Assembly: GCF_000154825.1 (NCBI RefSeq)
Contig: NZ_DS560019.1
Coordinates: forward strand, 1-64,000
Direction: 5' to 3'
DNA length: 64,000 nucleotides
DNA from: Anaerofustis stercorihominis DSM 17244
GTDB lineage: Bacteria > Bacillota > Clostridia > Eubacteriales > Anaerofustaceae
Program-made: the position numbers and the translations under genes
The notes under the pieces: generated by a model
Database searches by the model: none
Seen by the model: the letters and a program-made list of their open reading frames with translations, nothing else
Told to the model about the DNA's origin: nothing
Part shown: positions 8,658 through 18,171 of the stretch, one piece after another
Position numbering within the stretch: position 1 is the stretch's first letter
Layout of the letters: each line of letters opens with the position of its first letter

Positions 8658-9635
8658 TTATTTTTTTACTTTACTCATTACGCTGTCAGGAATTGTAATA
8701 CCTAAAGTTTTAGCAGCATCTTCGTTTACAGCCATTTCCAAATCTTCTTGGTCAAGATAACCGATAGGCATATCGCTGACTTTCATCTTTCCTTCCAATA
8801 TATCTACAGCCTGTAGACCCGTTTTATATCCGAGATTGTAATAGTCGATTCCGTATGTTGCGAGAGCTCCGCCTTTTAACATACCTGATTCACCGCATAT
8901 GATAGGAACTTTCTTTTCGTTTGCAACCATGGAAACAGTAGCGATACCCGCAGAAATCATGTTATCAGTAGGAACATATAAAGCATCTACTTTATCAGAT
9001 ACCGCATCGGTTACCTGCTGAATTTCATTTGAGCTTGATACTGTAGCGTCAACAGCTGTCATACCTTCTGCTTTTATAGCTTCTTTTGCAAGCTTAGCTT
9101 GTAGGATAGAATTAGATTCGTTTGTTGAGTATAAAATACCGACTTTTTTTGCCTTTGGCAATATTTCTTTTAAAAGCTTGATTTGTTCTTTTACAGGAGT
9201 TAAATCACTTGTTCCCGATACGTTTGTTTCAGGTTTTTCATTTGATTTAACAAGTCCCGCATCCGCTGGGTCTGTAACTGCAGTAACCAAAATAGGAATA
9301 TCTTTGGTTTTATTTGCTACAGCTTGTGCGGCAGGAGTACCGATAGCAAGTATCAAATCTTTATTATCATTTATAAAACTATCGGAAATAGTTTGGCAGT
9401 TTGATTGATCCCCTGCAGCATTTTGATAATCCAGCTTGATTTTTTCGCCGTCTTTGTAACCTTTTTCTTCCAAGGCTTTCATAAAACCTTCGTTTGCTTT
9501 ATCCAAAGCATCATGCTGAACGAGTTGAAGTACACCGATTTTGTATACTTTGTCTGAACTTCCGCCTGAACCGCAAGCGGTAAGACCTAGTATTAGTCCC
9601 AAACAAAGCATCATAGATATTATTTTCTTTGTCAT
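8658..9635 (-). CDS. ABC substrate-binding lipoprotein (PF04392, TrpX-like), copy 1
   Basis: About 325 residues. Signal peptide with lipobox LTAC, then the same PF04392 fold as the downstream copy (VYKIGVLQLVQHDALD, GTPAAQAV, TAVTDPADAGLVKSNEKPE, YGIDYYNLGYKTG), ending cleanly in SKVKK. The ATG at 9635 is chosen because GGGGAGAT lies upstream; the outer ATG overlaps that site. The two binding proteins are a tandem duplication. The cognate permease and ATPase are probably those at 4.5-6.2 kb. A CodY-like box lies ~65 bp upstream. Confidence 0.92.
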   Translation of the reverse strand: MTKKIISMMLCLGLILGLTACGSGGSSDKVYKIGVLQLVQHDALDKANEGFMKALEEKGYKDGEKIKLDYQNAAGDQSNCQTISDSFINDNKDLILAIGTPAAQAVANKTKDIPILVTAVTDPADAGLVKSNEKPETNVSGTSDLTPVKEQIKLLKEILPKAKKVGILYSTNESNSILQAKLAKEAIKAEGMTAVDATVSSSNEIQQVTDAVSDKVDALYVPTDNMISAGIATVSMVANEKKVPIICGESGMLKGGALATYGIDYYNLGYKTGLQAVDILEGKMKVSDMPIGYLDQEDLEMAVNEDAAKTLGITIPDSVMSKVKK

Positions 9636-9699
9636 TTTAAATCTCCCCATAATTTTCTATATTGAATTAATTGTAACCAAAATATCAAAAAGTGTCAAG

Positions 9700-9714
9700 A
9701 ATTTTCTGTAAACT
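9700..9714 (-). promoter_or_regulatory. CodY-like box upstream of the binding-protein genes
   Basis: AATTTTCTGTAAACT matches 13 of 15 positions of the CodY consensus AATTTTCWGAAAATT. It sits about 65 bp upstream of the first binding-protein start. Confidence 0.4.
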
Positions 9715-9784
9715 TACCATATGACTTTATATAATAATCATCTATTAATATAATTAAACATAAAAAAATAAATAATAATAAAAA

Positions 9785-9805
9785 CAGATGGATAATATCC
9801 ATCTG
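9785..9805 (-). terminator. Terminator of cls
   Basis: CAGATGGATAATATCCATCTG hairpin followed on the minus strand by TTTTTATTATT, 35 bp past the cls stop. Confidence 0.85.
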
Positions 9806-9839
9806 CAATAAACTTTATATTTTATTTTATTCAGTACTA

Positions 9840-11375
9840 TTACATCAAAGGAGCAAATAATCTTAGCAGGCTTCTGTAAATCTTGAATATAATCGGAAGC
9901 TTGTTTCTCTTGTTATATCGTCTTTCGCTCTTTTCAAATGTTTTAAGCATATCATCCTTGATTTCCATGACACTTTTTGTTTTATACAAATATACTCCGC
10001 ATTCAAAATGAAGATATAGACTTCTGTAATCCATATTTGCAGTCCCGACCGTTCCAACTTTATCATCTGAAACAAAACATTTTCCATGCAGAAATCCCGG
10101 TGTATAATGATAAATTTTCACTCCGCTGTTGATTAGCTCGGGGCAGAAGGACTTTGTAAGCTCAAATGCAGTCTTTTTATCAGGTATCCCAGGAATAACT
10201 ATTCTTACATCAACACCTCTTTTTGCGGCTAAAGTCAAAGCTGTGGTCATTTCATTGTCTATTATCAAGTAAGGAGTATATATATATACATAATCCCTTG
10301 CGGAATTTAATATATTCATATATACATTTTCCGATAACACTTCATTATCCAAAGGAGAATCGCTGTATGGCTGAACATAACCTTCATCTTTATAATCAGC
10401 GGCAAAGCTGTAATCGGGTTTGAACTTTTCATATGCAAGCTCGTTATCGGTAGGTCTTAACCCATTCCACATTTCAAGGAACATTATGGTAAGGTTCCAT
10501 ACACCTTCACCTTCCAGCTTAATGGCGTTATCTTTCCAGTGACCGAACCTTTCTACTTCATTTATATATTCATCGGATAAATTTATACCTCCGGTAAAAC
10601 CTACTTTACCGTCTATGACCGTTATCTTTCTATGGTCACGATTATTCATCACGAGAGATAAAAAAGGTACAAAAGGATTGAATACGATAGTCTTGATACC
10701 TTTCTTCTCAAGTACTCTGTGATACTTGCTAGGAAGTACCGTAAGAGAACCTACATCATCATAGATAAACCTTACATCTACCCCTTCTTTTACTTTTTCT
10801 TCCAAAATATCTAAAATAGTATCCCACATTTTTCCTTCGTGAACGATGAAATACTCGATAAATATATACTTTTCAGCCTTCTTTAGCTCCTCTATCATAT
10901 CTACAAAAGCGTCTTCACCCACAGGGTAAAATTTTGTTTTTGTATTTTTACACATAGGATAAGGACCGTAATTGGATATATACATTGCATTTCCCGCAAC
11001 CATAGGATCTTCTTTTACGATTTCTTCTATCGTATCTGCGTCCTGCGGTAGCATCCTGTGAGCAAATTCACTTGCTCTGCTTAATTTTTTCTTCAGTTTT
11101 CTTGTCGGTTTCTTATTTCCGACAGCCAAATAGAAAAGTATCCCAAAGAAAGGAAAACCCATAATAACTATAGCCCAGCCGAGTTTATACGCAGGGTTCA
11201 TGTTTCTTGTGTTTACATAAGCCACTGTCAGGATACTTGCAAATAAAAGAATTCCGTAAACTTCATTTACACTTTCTCCGAGAGCAAATACTAAATAAAA
11301 CAACATAAATGCTTGAAATAATAATAAAAGTCCGAAAATAACTATTCTGCTAAATATTTTGTCTAAAAATTTCAT
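9840..11375 (-). CDS. cls: Cardiolipin synthase
   Basis: About 511 residues. Two N-terminal transmembrane helices and a PLD-N segment are followed by two phospholipase D HKD motifs: HRKITVIDGKVGFTGGIN near residue 245 and HGKCFVSDDKVGTVGTAN near 425. It condenses two phosphatidylglycerol molecules to cardiolipin at the membrane. The start is placed at the ATG with AGAGGG upstream, giving MKFLDKIFSR; the open frame extends 36 codons further but that part lacks a ribosome site. Monocistronic between two terminators. Confidence 0.94.
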   Translation of the reverse strand: MKFLDKIFSRIVIFGLLLLFQAFMLFYLVFALGESVNEVYGILLFASILTVAYVNTRNMNPAYKLGWAIVIMGFPFFGILFYLAVGNKKPTRKLKKKLSRASEFAHRMLPQDADTIEEIVKEDPMVAGNAMYISNYGPYPMCKNTKTKFYPVGEDAFVDMIEELKKAEKYIFIEYFIVHEGKMWDTILDILEEKVKEGVDVRFIYDDVGSLTVLPSKYHRVLEKKGIKTIVFNPFVPFLSLVMNNRDHRKITVIDGKVGFTGGINLSDEYINEVERFGHWKDNAIKLEGEGVWNLTIMFLEMWNGLRPTDNELAYEKFKPDYSFAADYKDEGYVQPYSDSPLDNEVLSENVYMNILNSARDYVYIYTPYLIIDNEMTTALTLAAKRGVDVRIVIPGIPDKKTAFELTKSFCPELINSGVKIYHYTPGFLHGKCFVSDDKVGTVGTANMDYRSLYLHFECGVYLYKTKSVMEIKDDMLKTFEKSERRYNKRNKLPIIFKIYRSLLRLFAPLM

Positions 11376-11483
11376 TGTTTCCCTCTTAAGTTGTCTTTTA
11401 ATATAATATAGCATTACAAAATTCGAAAGTCCATATTTTCCATAATAATTATTATTTTTATTTTTTATTTCTTTAAACAACAA

Positions 11484-11507
11484 AAAAGACCACTTGAGTG
11501 GTCTTTT
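11484..11507 (-). terminator. Terminator of ilvBNCD
   Basis: AAAAGACCAC-TTGA-GTGGTCTTTT stem, with TTTTTTG following on the minus strand; it lies just beyond ilvD. Confidence 0.85.
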
Positions 11508-11515
11508 AAACTGTT

Positions 11516-13180
11516 TTATTTCATTACCGCGCCTTTATCTGCAGATGAAACGTTTCTTTGATATCTGGCTAACCAGCCGCTTTTAACAGGATCTTTAGGA
11601 CAAACATAAGATTTTCTTCTGTTGTCGAATTCTTCGTCTGTGATTTTTGCATTGATTTTTGAAGCCGGGATATCTATTTCGATGATATCTCCTTCTTCGA
11701 TTAGTCCGATATTTCCTCCGTCGTAAGCTTCCGGAGCAACATGACCTATTGAAGCGCCTCTCGATGCACCTGAAAATCTTCCGTCTGTAATAAGAGCAAC
11801 CGTCTTATCAAGTCCCATTCCAGCAAGTGCTGAAGTAGGATTTAACATTTCTCTCATACCCGGACCGCCTTTCGGTCCTTCATAACGAATGACAACCACG
11901 TCTCCGTCAACTATTTTACCGTTGTAAATAGCGTCAATAGCATCTTCTTCACAGTTGAATACTCTTGCAGGGCCCGTATGTTTGAGCATACTTTTATCAA
12001 CGGCACTTCTCTTTACAACACAGCCGTCTTTAGCTATATTGCCCCAAAGGATAGCAATACCGCCTGTCTCACTGTAAGGACAGCTTACCGGTTTGATTAG
12101 GTTAACATCCTTAATTTCATGACCTTTGATATTTTCTCCTACTGTCTTACCGTTTGCCGTCATAAGAGAAGTATCTATAAGTCCTTTTTTATCAAGTTCA
12201 TTTAAAACAGCTCTAAGTCCGCCTGCTCTGTTCAAGTCATGCATATGAGTGCCGCCTGCAGGAGCCAAATGACAGAGGTTTGGAACCTTTGAACTGAATT
12301 CGTTGAATATTTCAAGGTTAAGTTCAACACCGGCTTCATTTGCAATAGCTAATAAATGAAGTACACTGTTTGATGAACATCCGAGAGCCATATCGCAGGC
12401 AAGTGCATTCCTGATAGACTTTTCATTGATTATATCTCTCGCTTTGATATCTTTTTCAACCAAATTCATTATTGCCATACCGGCTTCTTTGGCAAGTCTT
12501 ATCCTTCCGCTTTCAACAGCGGGTATAGTTCCGTTACCGGGCAGTGCTATACCAACAGCTTCAGAAAGACAATTCATTGAATTTGCAGTATACATTCCGG
12601 AGCATGAACCGCATCCCGGACATGTATTTTCTTCATATTCAAGTAATTCTTCGTCGTTTATCATATCCGCTTTTCTTGCACCTACGGCTTCAAACATCTT
12701 TGAAAGAGAAGTTTCTTCTCCCTTTACAAGTCCAGACATCATAGGCCCGCCCGAACAAACAACTGTAGGAATATTAAGTCTTACAGCAGCCATAATCATT
12801 CCGGGTACGATTTTATCACAGTTAGGAACCAATACCAAACCGTCAAAACAATGAGCGATAGCCATCGTTTCAACGCTGTCTGCAATAACTTCACGGCTAG
12901 GAAGAGAATATTTCATACCGTCATGTCCCATGGCAATACCGTCACAAACACCGATCGAAGGAACTTCTATTGGTGTTCCTCCCGCCATTCTTATTCCCGC
13001 CTTTACGGCTTCGGCAACTTTATCCAAGTGCATATGACCAGGGACAATTTCGCTTTTAGCATTAACAACACCGATGAGAGGTCTGTTTAGCTCTTCTTTT
13101 GTATATCCCATGGCATAGAAAAGACTTCTTGCGGGAGCCTTTTCTACACCCTTAGTAACATTTTCACTTCTTAAGCCCAT
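11516..13180 (-). CDS. ilvD: Dihydroxy-acid dehydratase
   Basis: A 554-residue Fe-S dehydratase for the third step of valine/isoleucine synthesis. Cluster and Mg-site motifs are visible: [10 protein letters not shown] near 122, [18 protein letters not shown] near 190, and [12 protein letters not shown] and [10 protein letters not shown] toward the C-terminus. Normal length. The ATG is preceded by AGGAGATACAT. Last gene of ilvBNCD, 12 bp after ilvC. Confidence 0.97.
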   Translation of the reverse strand: MGLRSENVTKGVEKAPARSLFYAMGYTKEELNRPLIGVVNAKSEIVPGHMHLDKVAEAVKAGIRMAGGTPIEVPSIGVCDGIAMGHDGMKYSLPSREVIADSVETMAIAHCFDGLVLVPNCDKIVPGMIMAAVRLNIPTVVCSGGPMMSGLVKGEETSLSKMFEAVGARKADMINDEELLEYEENTCPGCGSCSGMYTANSMNCLSEAVGIALPGNGTIPAVESGRIRLAKEAGMAIMNLVEKDIKARDIINEKSIRNALACDMALGCSSNSVLHLLAIANEAGVELNLEIFNEFSSKVPNLCHLAPAGGTHMHDLNRAGGLRAVLNELDKKGLIDTSLMTANGKTVGENIKGHEIKDVNLIKPVSCPYSETGGIAILWGNIAKDGCVVKRSAVDKSMLKHTGPARVFNCEEDAIDAIYNGKIVDGDVVVIRYEGPKGGPGMREMLNPTSALAGMGLDKTVALITDGRFSGASRGASIGHVAPEAYDGGNIGLIEEGDIIEIDIPASKINAKITDEEFDNRRKSYVCPKDPVKSGWLARYQRNVSSADKGAVMK

Positions 13181-13192
13181 TATATGTATCTC

Positions 13193-14188
13193 CTATTTTT
13201 TTAACCAGCTCATCATTTTTCTAAGTTCTGCACCAACTTTACATAATAGATGTTCTGTTTCTTTTCTTCTTGTAGCTAAGAATTTAGCTTTTCCGCCTGA
13301 TTTGAATTCTTGGATGAATTCACTTGCGAATGTACCGTCTTGGATTTCATGAAGAACTTTCTTCATTTCTTTTCTTGTATCTTCTGTTATAAGTCTTGTA
13401 CCTGTTCTGTAATCTCCGTATTCAGCTGTATTTGAAATAGAGTATCTCATCATTTCAAATCCGCCGCTGTTTATAAGGTCAACGATAAGTTTCATTTCAT
13501 GGATACATTCAAAATATGCCATTTCAGGTTCATAACCCGCTTCAACAAGAGTATCGAAACCTGCTTTCATAAGTTCTGTTACACCGCCGCAAAGAACTGC
13601 TTGTTCACCGAATAAATCAGTTTCTGTTTCTTCTTTGAATGATGTTTCCAAAATCCCCGCTCTGCCTGCTCCGATACCCGCAGCATATGCAAGTGCATAA
13701 TCTTTAGCTTTACCTGAAGCATCTTGATATACAGCTATCAAACTAGGAACTCCTCTGCCTTCAACATACTGACTTCTAACAGTATGTCCCGGCCCCTTAG
13801 GAGCAACCATGATAACATCGATGTCTTTGGCAGGTACGATTTGGTTATAATGGATATTAAAACCATGAGCAAACATCAATACGTTGCCTTCTTTCATATG
13901 TTTAGCAACCTGAGTTTTGTAGATATCAGCAGCTAATTCATCAGGAACCAGCATCATTACCAAATCCCCTGCTTCAGCAGCAGCTTCGATATCCATAACT
14001 TTAAGTCCTGCTTCTTCAGCTTTCTTAACGCTTGCAGAGCCTGGTCTTAAACCTACAACAACATCAACACCGCTTTCATGTAAGTTTTGAGCATGAGCAT
14101 GTCCCTGGCTACCATATCCGATGATAGCTACTGTCTTTCCGTCTAATAAACCTAAATTACAATCTTGATCATAATACTTTTTAATCAT
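13193..14188 (-). CDS. ilvC: Ketol-acid reductoisomerase (class I)
   Basis: A 331-residue class I KARI that isomerises and reduces acetolactate with NAD(P)H and Mg2+. The Rossmann motif [13 protein letters not shown] is at residues 25-37, [10 protein letters not shown] near 130, and the KARI knot contains [11 protein letters not shown] and [14 protein letters not shown] with the metal-binding acids. AAAAGGAG lies before the ATG. Co-transcribed with ilvBN upstream and ilvD downstream. Confidence 0.97.
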   Translation of the reverse strand: MIKKYYDQDCNLGLLDGKTVAIIGYGSQGHAHAQNLHESGVDVVVGLRPGSASVKKAEEAGLKVMDIEAAAEAGDLVMMLVPDELAADIYKTQVAKHMKEGNVLMFAHGFNIHYNQIVPAKDIDVIMVAPKGPGHTVRSQYVEGRGVPSLIAVYQDASGKAKDYALAYAAGIGAGRAGILETSFKEETETDLFGEQAVLCGGVTELMKAGFDTLVEAGYEPEMAYFECIHEMKLIVDLINSGGFEMMRYSISNTAEYGDYRTGTRLITEDTRKEMKKVLHEIQDGTFASEFIQEFKSGGKAKFLATRRKETEHLLCKVGAELRKMMSWLKK

Positions 14189-14246
14189 TTTAAATATATC
14201 TCCTTTTGTATGTATAATTTATAATTAATTTTATTAATTAGCTATT

Positions 14247-14744
14247 TTATCTTACAGGTTCAAGTCCTCTTGCAATACCTGTAATACCTGTCCTGCAGAC
14301 CTCTACTACATCGTAGCAGTCTATCATATTCATAAATCCGTCCAGCTTTTCCGGCGCTCCGGTAAGCTCGATGATCATGCTGTCTTTGCATAAATCTATT
14401 ATCTTACCTCTGTAAATATCAACTATTTCCTTAAGAGAAGTTCTCTCGGTCTTATCGGTCTTGATTTTCACAAGCAATAGTTCTCTGTATAAAGAGTTGC
14501 TTGAATCCAGTGTAAATATATCTTTTACGACTTCCAGTTTTTTAGTCTGAGTCATGATTTGATATAAAGACTGATCTGTACCGTTAAAAACAATAGTTAT
14601 CCTTGATATGTCTTTATCATTTGTGGTAGATACTGTAAGAGAATCAATATTAAAACCACGTCTTCCAAACAAACTGACAATCCTTGTTAAGACATTTGAT
14701 TGATTATCAACCAAAATGCTTATAACTTCTTTTCTATAAGCCAT
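14247..14744 (-). CDS. ilvN: Acetolactate synthase small (regulatory) subunit
   Basis: A 165-residue IlvH/IlvN type. An N-terminal ACT domain (ISILVDNQSNVLTRIVSLFGRRGFNIDSL) binds the feedback inhibitor valine, and the C-terminal domain ends GITGIARG. It partners IlvB encoded 16 bp upstream. Confidence 0.95.
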   Translation of the reverse strand: MAYRKEVISILVDNQSNVLTRIVSLFGRRGFNIDSLTVSTTNDKDISRITIVFNGTDQSLYQIMTQTKKLEVVKDIFTLDSSNSLYRELLLVKIKTDKTERTSLKEIVDIYRGKIIDLCKDSMIIELTGAPEKLDGFMNMIDCYDVVEVCRTGITGIARGLEPVR

Positions 14745-14760
14745 GTTAATTCTCCTTTAT

Positions 14761-16422
14761 TTAATTAATTATCATATCATCTACGGTTCCGCCGTTAGGT
14801 ATCATAGGCAGAACTCTTTCAAGTTCTTCTATCCTGCAATCTATCCAAACAGGGCCGTCTATTTTTAGTGCCTTTTCATAAATATCTTCGAATTCTTCCA
14901 AAGTCTCAGCCCTAAAACCCGTTAATCCGAATGCTTCGGCAAGTTTTACAAAGTCTGTTTTTCTGTTTAACACAGTTTGAGAATATCTTTTTTCATAAAA
15001 GACTGTCTGCCACTGATAAACCATTCCGAGAACACCGTTATTCATTATAATGGTTATTATTGGAAGATTTTGACTAACTGCGGTACAAGCTTCATTTAAA
15101 CACATATGGAACGAACCGTCTCCGACAAACTGGATAACTCTTTTATCCGGTGAACCCACTGCTGCACCGATAGCAGCTCCGTAGCTATATCCCATAGTTC
15201 CGAGCCCGCCGCTGGTTAGGAATTTTATCGGCTTCACATTTTTCAGATACTGTGCCGCCCACATTTGGTGCTGTCCTACATCCGTAACGATTATAGGTTC
15301 CTTATCCGCCATTGCACATGCGGTGGTTACGATATCTCCCGGATGCAAATCTCCCTTATAATACTTATCTTCTACGGGAGTTTTCCTCCAAAGTAATGTT
15401 TGGTCTATCCATTCTTTACGGGATCTCTTTTCAATCAAAGGTAATAATTTAACTAAGAAATCCTTTACGTCACTTATAACGCTTTTATGTACAAATACAT
15501 TCTTATTTATTTCACTCATATCAAGATCTACTTGAATTTTTTTAGCATGACTTGCAAATTTGTTCGGATTAAGCGCAACTCTGTCGCTGAATCTCGTTCC
15601 GAGAGCCAAAACCAAATCTGCATTATGTATTGCTTTATTTGCGGCTACGGTACCGTGCATACCTATCATACCGAGCCTTCTTTTGTTGTTGTATCCCAAA
15701 ACACCCGTTGCCATCAAAGTATTGGTTGCGGGTATATCACCTTTTGATAAAAGCTCGTTCAATTCATCCAATGCTTCGGCAGCAACAACACCGCCTCCGA
15801 AATATATGACCGGTTTTTCCGATTCGTTTATAAGTTTTGCGACTTCTTCGATATCTTCTTCTTTTGCAACCGGATTTTTATATAATAAAAGAGGTTCAGA
15901 CTTTTCATATTCAGTCAGTGCGGCGGTCACATCTTTGGTTATATCCACCAAAACAGGACCTTTTCTTCCGCTGTTTGCGATCCTAAAAGCATCTCTGAGG
16001 GCAGGTGCCAGATCTTCAACTTTATTTACAAAGAAATTATGCTTTGTAATGGGAAGTGTCACTCCCGTAATACATATTTCCTGAAAAGAATCTCTTCCTA
16101 TCAAATTATCCGGAACATTCGCCGTAATGGCAATCATTGGGATACTATCCATAAATGCCGTTGCAATCCCGGTTACCAAGTTGGTAGCCCCCGGACCGCT
16201 TGTCGCAATTACAACACCCGTCTTACCTGTCGCTCTGTAATAACCATCGGCAGCATGAGCAGCACCCTGTTCATGTGCCGTAAGGACGTGCTTGATTTTG
16301 TCACTGTACTTGTATAAAACATCGTAGATGTTTAAAGCAGCCCCTCCCGGATAGCCAAAAACGGTATCAACACCATGCTCTAATAATACTTCTGCTAAAA
16401 CTTCAGAACCTGTTAATTTCAT
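14761..16422 (-). CDS. ilvB: Acetolactate synthase large (catalytic) subunit
   Basis: A 553-residue ThDP enzyme, condensing pyruvate with pyruvate or 2-oxobutyrate. The catalytic Glu lies in HEQGAAHAADGYYRATG near 50; the ThDP/Mg motif is GDGSFHMCLNEACTAV...NN near 430-460; the FAD region is RFSDRVALNP. AAAAGGATG upstream of the ATG. First gene of ilvBNCD; no leu or ilvA gene is adjacent, so leucine synthesis must be encoded elsewhere if present. Confidence 0.97.
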   Translation of the reverse strand: MKLTGSEVLAEVLLEHGVDTVFGYPGGAALNIYDVLYKYSDKIKHVLTAHEQGAAHAADGYYRATGKTGVVIATSGPGATNLVTGIATAFMDSIPMIAITANVPDNLIGRDSFQEICITGVTLPITKHNFFVNKVEDLAPALRDAFRIANSGRKGPVLVDITKDVTAALTEYEKSEPLLLYKNPVAKEEDIEEVAKLINESEKPVIYFGGGVVAAEALDELNELLSKGDIPATNTLMATGVLGYNNKRRLGMIGMHGTVAANKAIHNADLVLALGTRFSDRVALNPNKFASHAKKIQVDLDMSEINKNVFVHKSVISDVKDFLVKLLPLIEKRSRKEWIDQTLLWRKTPVEDKYYKGDLHPGDIVTTACAMADKEPIIVTDVGQHQMWAAQYLKNVKPIKFLTSGGLGTMGYSYGAAIGAAVGSPDKRVIQFVGDGSFHMCLNEACTAVSQNLPIITIIMNNGVLGMVYQWQTVFYEKRYSQTVLNRKTDFVKLAEAFGLTGFRAETLEEFEDIYEKALKIDGPVWIDCRIEELERVLPMIPNGGTVDDMIIN

Positions 16423-16460
16423 ATCGCATCATCCTTTTCTAAATTTTTATTGACCTTTCT

Positions 16461-16490
16461 ATTATATACAATTTTGTATACAAAGTACAA
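16461..16490 (-). promoter_or_regulatory. Probable ilvBNCD promoter
   Basis: Minus strand: TTGTAC (16485-16490), 18-bp spacer, TATAAT (16461-16466). The spacer contains TTGTATACAA, a palindrome partly repeated as TTGTATATAA over the -10, which could be an operator. No T-box leader was recognised between here and ilvB. Confidence 0.6.
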
Positions 16491-16513
16491 GACTTTAGAG
16501 TAAATTATTTCAG

Positions 16514-16528
16514 AATTTTCTGAATTTT
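16514..16528 (-). promoter_or_regulatory. CodY-like box upstream of ilvB
   Basis: AATTTTCTGAATTTT matches 13 of 15 CodY consensus positions. It lies about 24 bp upstream of the predicted -35 of ilvBNCD. Confidence 0.45.
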
Positions 16529-16598
16529 TTATATTTCTAAGTCTTTTTATATATTGTAACAAATACTTACATTAATTTCACTTAAATATTTACAAAAA

Positions 16599-16626
16599 CT
16601 TCCCACTAATTAAAATTAATGGGAAG
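16599..16626 (-). terminator. Terminator of the liv operon
   Basis: CTTCCCA...TGGGAAG imperfect 13-bp stem followed on the minus strand by TTTTTG. It lies between livF and the ilvB promoter. Confidence 0.75.
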
Positions 16627-16676
16627 CAATTATTTTTGTTTTATTATTTTTAATTATCTAAAACCAAATAAATTTT

Positions 16677-17384
16677 TTATCCTCCGAGATAAGCTTTTTT
16701 GACATCGTCGGATTCCAAAAGTTCGCCTGCGTTTCCGCTCATGACAACTTCTCCGGTTTCAAGGATATATGCTCTGTTTGAAATCGAAAGAGCCATATTT
16801 GCATTTTGTTCAACAAGGAAGATAGTTGTACCTTCTTCGTTTATTTGCTTAATAAGCTTAAATATATCCTGTACGATAACAGGAGCAAGCCCCATCGAAG
16901 GTTCATCCAAAAGTAAGAACTTAGGCTTAGACATCAAAGCTCTCGAAATGGCAAGCATTTGCTGTTCCCCGCCGCTTAAAGTTCCTGCCAACTGACTTTT
17001 TCTTTCTTTAAGTCTCGGGAACTTATTATATATATCAAGTATATCTTCTTTGATACCATCTTTATCATTTCTCAGGTAAGCACCCATTTCAAGATTTTCA
17101 AGAACTGTCATGTCCGAAAATATCCTTCTTCCTTCGGGAACATGAGAAATACCCATTTTTACTATATCCGTCGCCTTTGTATTTTCAATAGGCTTATCCA
17201 TAAATTCGATAGTGCCGCTTGATTTCGGAACAAGTCCTGAAATAGTTCTGAGAGTGGAGGTCTTTCCTGCACCGTTTGAACCTATTAGGGTAACTATTTC
17301 ACCCTCGTTTACTTGTAAAGAAACATTTTTTAGGGCATGAATAGCACCATAATGCACATTTAAATCTTTTATTTCAAAGAACAT
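16677..17384 (-). CDS. livF: Branched-chain amino acid ABC transporter ATPase LivF
   Basis: A 235-residue ATPase with Walker A GSNGAGKT, the GISHVPEGRRIFSDMTVLENL segment diagnostic of LivF, signature LSGGEQQML, Walker B FLLLDEPSMGL and switch EQNANMAL. Last gene of livK-H-M-G-F, one base after livG. Confidence 0.95.
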   Translation of the reverse strand: MFFEIKDLNVHYGAIHALKNVSLQVNEGEIVTLIGSNGAGKTSTLRTISGLVPKSSGTIEFMDKPIENTKATDIVKMGISHVPEGRRIFSDMTVLENLEMGAYLRNDKDGIKEDILDIYNKFPRLKERKSQLAGTLSGGEQQMLAISRALMSKPKFLLLDEPSMGLAPVIVQDIFKLIKQINEEGTTIFLVEQNANMALSISNRAYILETGEVVMSGNAGELLESDDVKKAYLGG

Positions 17385-17385
17385 A

Positions 17386-18168
17386 TTACGCTTCCTCCCC
17401 TAAATAAGCTTTGATAACTCTATCATTATTTTTGATTTCCTCAGGTGTACCTTCGGCAATTATCGTACCGAAGTCCAAAACATATATCCTTTCGCAGATT
17501 TCCATTACGAATTTCATATCATGTTCGATAAGGATAACCGTAAGCTCATATTTTTTTCTTAAATCTTCAATCAAAACTCTTAGCTCTTCGGTTTCGCTTG
17601 GGTTCATACCTGCGGCAGGTTCGTCAAGAAATATAACGCTTGCTCCGGTGGCAACCGCTCTTGCGATTTCAAGCTTTCTTTGTTCTCCGTAAGGAAGATT
17701 ATCCGCAAGCTCATCTCTTTTATCTGCAAGCCCCACAAAATCCAGTATAGCCATTGCATTTTCATAGAATATTTTTTCGCATTCCCTGTAAGCCTTTGTT
17801 CTGAATATTGCGGAAAACACATTATACTTAACTCTTTTGTGCATAGCTATCCTTAAATTATCAAGAACAGATAAATCTCTGAAAAGCCTGATATTCTGGA
17901 AAGTCCTGCTTATACCGAAACTGCTAGTTATATAAGGTTTAAGCCCGTTTATTAATATGCTGTCTCCCGTTTTATCGTTTTTAAGTTCGATTTTACCGCT
18001 TGTCGGAACATAAACTCCGGTCAAAAGATTGAATATGGTAGTCTTTCCTGCCCCGTTAGGTCCGATAAGACCTATCAATTCACCTTTTTCAACATTTATA
18101 TTTACATGAGAAACAGCTTTTAAGCCGCCAAAGCTTTTACTTAAGTCTTCTATTTTTAATATCGCCAT
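17386..18168 (-). CDS. livG: Branched-chain amino acid ABC transporter ATPase LivG
   Basis: A 260-residue ATPase with Walker A GPNGAGKT, GISRTFQNIRLFRDLSVLDN (LivG signature segment), LPYGEQRKLEIARA and Walker B IFLDEPAAGMNPSE. It pairs with LivF to energise LivHM. It starts three bases after livM. Confidence 0.95.
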   Translation of the reverse strand: MAILKIEDLSKSFGGLKAVSHVNINVEKGELIGLIGPNGAGKTTIFNLLTGVYVPTSGKIELKNDKTGDSILINGLKPYITSSFGISRTFQNIRLFRDLSVLDNLRIAMHKRVKYNVFSAIFRTKAYRECEKIFYENAMAILDFVGLADKRDELADNLPYGEQRKLEIARAVATGASVIFLDEPAAGMNPSETEELRVLIEDLRKKYELTVILIEHDMKFVMEICERIYVLDFGTIIAEGTPEEIKNNDRVIKAYLGEEA

Positions 18169-18171
18169 AAA

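Noticed and set aside
9651-9840. Tryptophan T-box upstream of the TrpX-like genes
   Set aside because: The gap is too short and lacks the T-box motif.
16423-16600. T-box leader upstream of ilvBNCD
   Set aside because: No T-box consensus (TGGnACCGCG-like) or antiterminator was seen; a promoter with a CodY-like box explains the region better.
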